Assembly: GCA_964491425.1 (NCBI GenBank)
Contig: CAZBFR010000038.1
Coordinates: 1 to 7,205 of the forward strand
DNA from: CAYFMS01 sp964491425
GTDB taxonomy: Bacteria > Patescibacteriota > Patescibacteriia > UBA9934
Direction of reading: 5' to 3'
Length of the DNA: 7,205 nucleotides
The position numbers were made by a program, and so were the translations under genes. The notes below the pieces were generated by a model. That model saw only the letters and a list, made by a program, of their open reading frames with translations, did no database searches and was not told the DNA's origin. Positions 5,604 through 7,205 of this stretch are shown here, piece after piece. Numbering within the stretch: position 1 is the stretch's first letter; each line of letters opens with the position of its first letter.

Positions 5604-5828
5604 TTATTCCGCTGTTTCAGTTTTCGCTTTCTTTGTCTTTTTTTCGACCGCTTTTTCGATCACCGCTTCAACCTTCTTTACCTTTTTCATTGCTGAAGGT
5701 GGAGCTCGGTGTGGAAGACGCGCTTCGCCCGTTTTCTTGTCGGTAACGATAAGAATTGGCTTAAGAGCGTGGTGTGAGCGTCGTCGTCGGACTTTTGAGC
5801 GTGAGCTTCTAAATGATGGGAGTGGCAT
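5604..5828 (-). CDS. rpmF: 50S ribosomal protein bL32
   Basis: A 74-residue large-subunit ribosomal protein. It opens MPLPSFRSSRSKVRRRRSHH, the family's P-K/R-x-S-x-x-R-RRRR-SHHAL start, followed by ALKP and a short hairpin segment with LPHRAPP (family xPHRvc). The four zinc-binding cysteines of the classic form are absent, so this is a cysteine-free type. After the core (about 45 residues) comes a Lys/Ala/Glu-rich helical tail that makes it longer than most bL32 proteins. It has its own promoter and a strong terminator, and sits directly upstream of nusB. No SD is seen before the ATG. Confidence 0.88.
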   Translation of the reverse strand: MPLPSFRSSRSKVRRRRSHHALKPILIVTDKKTGEARLPHRAPPSAMKKVKKVEAVIEKAVEKKTKKAKTETAE

Positions 5829-5851
5829 AGTCGGGTAAATTCAATGGGGAA

Positions 5852-5880
5852 AGAGTACCTGAAACCAATTTTTTCGTCAA
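5852..5880 (-). promoter_or_regulatory. Probable promoter of rpmF
   Basis: On the minus strand a -35 TTGACG (5875-5880) lies 17 bp from a weak -10 TACTCT (5852-5857). The predicted transcript has a leader of about 16 nt before the rpmF ATG. The -35 is the same hexamer as in the tRNA promoter. Confidence 0.55.
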
Positions 5881-5890
5881 GAATTGGGGT

Positions 5891-5906
5891 CATTTTAAGT
5901 AAAATG
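5891..5906. repeat. 16-bp AT-rich palindrome upstream of the rpmF promoter
   Basis: CATTTTAAGTAAAATG consists of two 7-bp arms in exact inverted repeat around a central AG. It starts 10 bp upstream of the rpmF -35 box and just past the hairpin that ends the two-gene unit. It could be an operator or part of the terminator region. Confidence 0.45.
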
Positions 5907-5910
5907 CTTC

Positions 5911-5939
5911 GACCGGCGCCCCTTTCGAGGACGCCGGTC
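5911..5939 (-). terminator. Hairpin ending the two-gene unit
   Basis: GACCGGCG and CGCCGGTC form an 8-bp stem. The interior CCTC-GAAA-GGGG (minus strand) adds four pairs capped by a GAAA tetraloop, with one T bulged. It starts about 20 nt after the stop of the upstream gene. The tail GAAGCATTTTACTT is only moderately T-rich, so termination strength is uncertain, but the fold itself is strong. Confidence 0.7.
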
Positions 5940-5959
5940 AGAGAACGGACGAGGGTACC

Positions 5960-6466
5960 CTACAAGGGAAACCCATAGTATTCTTCGGCGGATCGAGGCA
6001 CCGTCCCGGACTCGTTCTCCGGTTCGCGCTTCGCTTCCCGCTTCGGCGTGTGCTCCGTGGGAGCGCTGTACGGCGAGAACACGAAGTCGCTTGCGTCGAG
6101 GTTGCGCAGATCGGCGATACCCACCTGCAACCCTTCGCGAAACGCGCGACGGATCTTGCGCTGATCGCTTCCGAATCGCACTCCGCTCACAATGACCTTC
6201 GGTTCGGGCTCGATCTGCGTGATCGTGACGAGGTGAACCTTCTCGCCACCACGGATGTCGAACACGAACAGGGGCGCAAACACCGTGGAGTCATTGTACG
6301 GTGCGCGGTAGTTGTCACCGAGCAAGGTACAGAGCTCCTTCATCAGTTCGGGCGCGACCTCGGTCACGGACTTCACGAGCGCAGAGAGGAGAAAACTCGT
6401 ATCGTACTCCCCCTCAAAGGTTCGACGCAAGAAGACCATGACACGAAACAGTGGGCGCAGAGCCAT
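5960..6466 (-). CDS. Hypothetical protein, second gene of the two-gene unit
   Basis: A 168-residue protein I do not recognise. The ATG at 6466 is chosen because AAGGAGGT (6471-6478) lies four bases upstream; a GTG at 6472 would sit against the SD itself. The N-terminal part (about 1-60) is helical with a basic start. The middle (about 65-100) reads as alternating strands (APLFVFDI, KVHLVTITQIE, PKVIVSGVRFG), followed by an amphipathic RKIRRAFREGLQVGIADLRN segment. The last 35 residues are charged and probably disordered, ending YYGFPL. No signal peptide or membrane segment is seen. It follows the other unknown gene by 18 nt, and both share a higher G+C content than the neighbours. A structural or DNA/RNA-associated role is possible, but I see no catalytic motif. 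Confidence 0.75.
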   Translation of the reverse strand: MALRPLFRVMVFLRRTFEGEYDTSFLLSALVKSVTEVAPELMKELCTLLGDNYRAPYNDSTVFAPLFVFDIRGGEKVHLVTITQIEPEPKVIVSGVRFGSDQRKIRRAFREGLQVGIADLRNLDASDFVFSPYSAPTEHTPKREAKREPENESGTVPRSAEEYYGFPL

Positions 6467-6470
6467 ACTC

Positions 6471-6478
6471 ACCTCCTT
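6471..6478 (-). promoter_or_regulatory. Canonical Shine-Dalgarno site of the 168-aa hypothetical gene
   Basis: Minus-strand AAGGAGGT, four bases before the ATG at 6466, fixes that start over the GTG at 6472. Such a full match stands out because the core genes in this window lack one. Confidence 0.8.
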
Positions 6479-6484
6479 CGCGGA

Positions 6485-6919
6485 TTACCGCGCGTCCATC
6501 GTTGCAGGATGCGGGCGGACCATCCGACGTTCAGTTGCCCGAACGCGCTGAGCCTTCAAGCTCTCGAAGACGATCCGTCCGCGCTCCTTGAGTTTCGGCA
6601 GGACCGTCTTGATCGCACGGCGGATCTCCGCGCGAACGGTCGCCTCCCAGGCGCTTCGGCCCTGGTGAATGATCTTGTAGGACTTGCTCACTTGGCGAAC
6701 GACCGCGCGCGCTTCTCGAGCACCGCTCGTCATCGCCACTTCGATCCGACTCTCGAGCACCGTAGCGACCCCCTCGTCGTCGAGATCGCGAGCGAAGTCG
6801 AAACCGCGCTGGCGCATGCTCGAAACGAGGTTTCGCGCAATCTGCGCGCGTAACGGCACCACGATAATCGCACCGTCTTCGAAACGATCCAGCTCGACAC
6901 GCACCGAAATGATATGCAA
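6485..6919 (-). CDS. Hypothetical protein, first gene of the two-gene unit (TTG start)
   Basis: A 144-residue protein I do not recognise. The chosen start is the TTG at 6919, placed three bases after AGGAGGT (6923-6929). The frame stays open further upstream to an ATG at 6949, but that codon overlaps the -10 box of the predicted promoter and has no SD. The protein starts with strands (MHIISVRVEL, GAIIVVPLRAQIARNL), then mixed helix and strand, and ends in a very basic helical region (about 85-144, rich in Arg and Lys) with KLKERGRIVFESLKAQRVRA. The high positive charge suggests contact with nucleic acid or another polyanion, which is inference from composition only. No membrane segment, cysteine pair or catalytic motif is visible. 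It is co-oriented with the 168-aa gene 18 nt downstream and flanked by terminators on both sides. Confidence 0.7.
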   Translation of the reverse strand: MHIISVRVELDRFEDGAIIVVPLRAQIARNLVSSMRQRGFDFARDLDDEGVATVLESRIEVAMTSGAREARAVVRQVSKSYKIIHQGRSAWEATVRAEIRRAIKTVLPKLKERGRIVFESLKAQRVRATERRMVRPHPATMDAR

Positions 6920-6922
6920 GGG

Positions 6923-6929
6923 ACCTCCT
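6923..6929 (-). promoter_or_regulatory. Shine-Dalgarno site selecting the TTG start at 6919
   Basis: Minus-strand AGGAGGT is three bases from TTG. The close spacing is slightly tight, but no ATG or GTG in frame lies within normal range, so this site decides the start. Confidence 0.65.
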
Positions 6930-6947
6930 GCCTCTAACGGCGGGCGC

Positions 6948-6976
6948 ATAGTAGCAAAAACCCTTGCTTTTGGCAA
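6948..6976 (-). promoter_or_regulatory. Promoter of the two-gene unit, inside the sodA-type terminator
   Basis: A -35 TTGCCA (6971-6976, 5 of 6 to consensus) and a -10 TACTAT (6948-6953) are spaced 17 bp apart on the minus strand. Transcription should start near 6941, giving a leader of about 22 nt that contains the SD site. The -35 lies in the loop and one arm of the upstream terminator hairpin. Confidence 0.65.
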
Positions 6977-6978
6977 GG
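6956..6978 (-). terminator. Intrinsic terminator of the superoxide dismutase gene
   Basis: On the minus strand CCTTGC-CAAAA-GCAAGG (6962-6978) makes a 6-bp stem with a five-base loop, followed by GTTTTT. It begins about 17 nt past the stop codon at 6996-6998. Confidence 0.82.
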
Positions 6979-6995
6979 ATTTAGCTGTCTTTACG

Positions 6996-7205
6996 CTATC
7001 CGCGGCTTTCAACGACCTGCCACGACAGATTCGAGAAAAAACTTTCGATATACTTCGGCCGTTCGCTAGGAAGATAGTCGAGGAGATAGGCGTGCTCCCA
7101 AACGTCCATCGCGAGAAGAACCGTTGTGCCGGCTAAATGACCAAGTTCATGGTCACTCACCCAAATATTCATTAACCGTCCCGTCACCTCATCGCGGACT
7201 AGTAG
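6996..7205 (-). CDS. Fe/Mn-type superoxide dismutase, C-terminal end (partial)
   Basis: The visible 69 residues are the end of a cytoplasmic enzyme that converts superoxide to oxygen and hydrogen peroxide. The reading frame is open to the right edge, so the start is outside the window. The diagnostic motif is AMDVWEHAYLLDYLPSERPKY: the Asp and His of DVWEHAY are the last two metal ligands of the Fe/Mn family, and WEHAY..DY..RP.YI is its signature. The preceding LMNIWVSDHELG is the strand before the active site, and SNLSWQVV is the usual C-terminal helix. Metal preference (Fe or Mn) cannot be told from this part. It ends in TAG followed by an intrinsic terminator. Confidence 0.94.
   Translation of the reverse strand, partial: LLVRDEVTGRLMNIWVSDHELGHLAGTTVLLAMDVWEHAYLLDYLPSERPKYIESFFSNLSWQVVESRG

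Noticed and set aside
6467..6472. GTG start for the 168-aa protein
   Set aside because: It abuts the SD sequence itself, while the ATG at 6466 is correctly spaced from it.
6050..6853. Long plus-strand open frame of 267 codons
   Set aside because: It lies opposite the two minus-strand genes, is very rich in His and Arg, has no SD or promoter, and spans their junction. The minus-strand genes have SD sites, a promoter and a terminator.
6920..7012. Longer versions of the 144-aa protein starting at 6949 or 7012
   Set aside because: The upstream stretch runs through the terminator hairpin and promoter, overlaps the end of the superoxide dismutase gene, and lacks an SD.

Overview
The window looks like a chromosomal segment from a small-genome bacterium of the Candidate Phyla Radiation (Patescibacteria), most plausibly the Parcubacteria side. 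This is inference. It rests on a short archaeal/eukaryote-like class II prolyl-tRNA synthetase, a cysteine-free bL32 with a Lys/Ala tail, a bL32-NusB-RNase III block, tRNA genes with encoded CCA, tight gene spacing and few Shine-Dalgarno (SD) sites on the core genes. NusB ends in TGA, which argues against the recoded lineages that read TGA as glycine.

Layout, left to right. (1) 1-149, + strand: C-terminal end of an HU-family DNA-binding protein, running tail-to-tail and by 17 bp into a stand-alone ORF6N-domain protein (133-456, -). (2) 457-659: non-coding gap with an 11-bp perfect inverted repeat interleaved with a second repeat. (3) 660-3447, -: an operon of a 65-aa two-helix membrane protein, a YibE/F-family membrane protein and prolyl-tRNA synthetase. 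(4) 3457-3499: two divergent sigma70-type promoters that overlap; the + one drives tRNA-Arg(UCG) and tRNA-Lys(CUU), which end at a terminator usable in both directions. (5) 3703-5544, -: nusB, rnc and a HAD phosphatase, tightly packed. (6) 5604-5828, -: rpmF (bL32) with its own promoter and terminator. (7) 5960-6919, -: two adjacent genes I do not recognise, visibly richer in G+C and, unlike their neighbours, preceded by textbook SD sites. (8) 6996-7205, -: C-terminal end of an Fe/Mn superoxide dismutase that continues past the right edge.

Most of the window is information-processing housekeeping: tRNA charging, tRNAs, a ribosomal protein, an rRNA antitermination factor and an rRNA-processing nuclease. 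The least explained parts are the two-gene unit at 5960-6919, the structured gap at 550-661, and a compact transcription architecture in which promoters overlap each other or overlap the terminator of the preceding gene. At two promoters the -10 box sits so close to the ATG that the mRNA should be leaderless. I see no CRISPR array, insertion sequence or recognised defence system, and no clear evidence of a new system; the two-gene unit is the best candidate for something undescribed.
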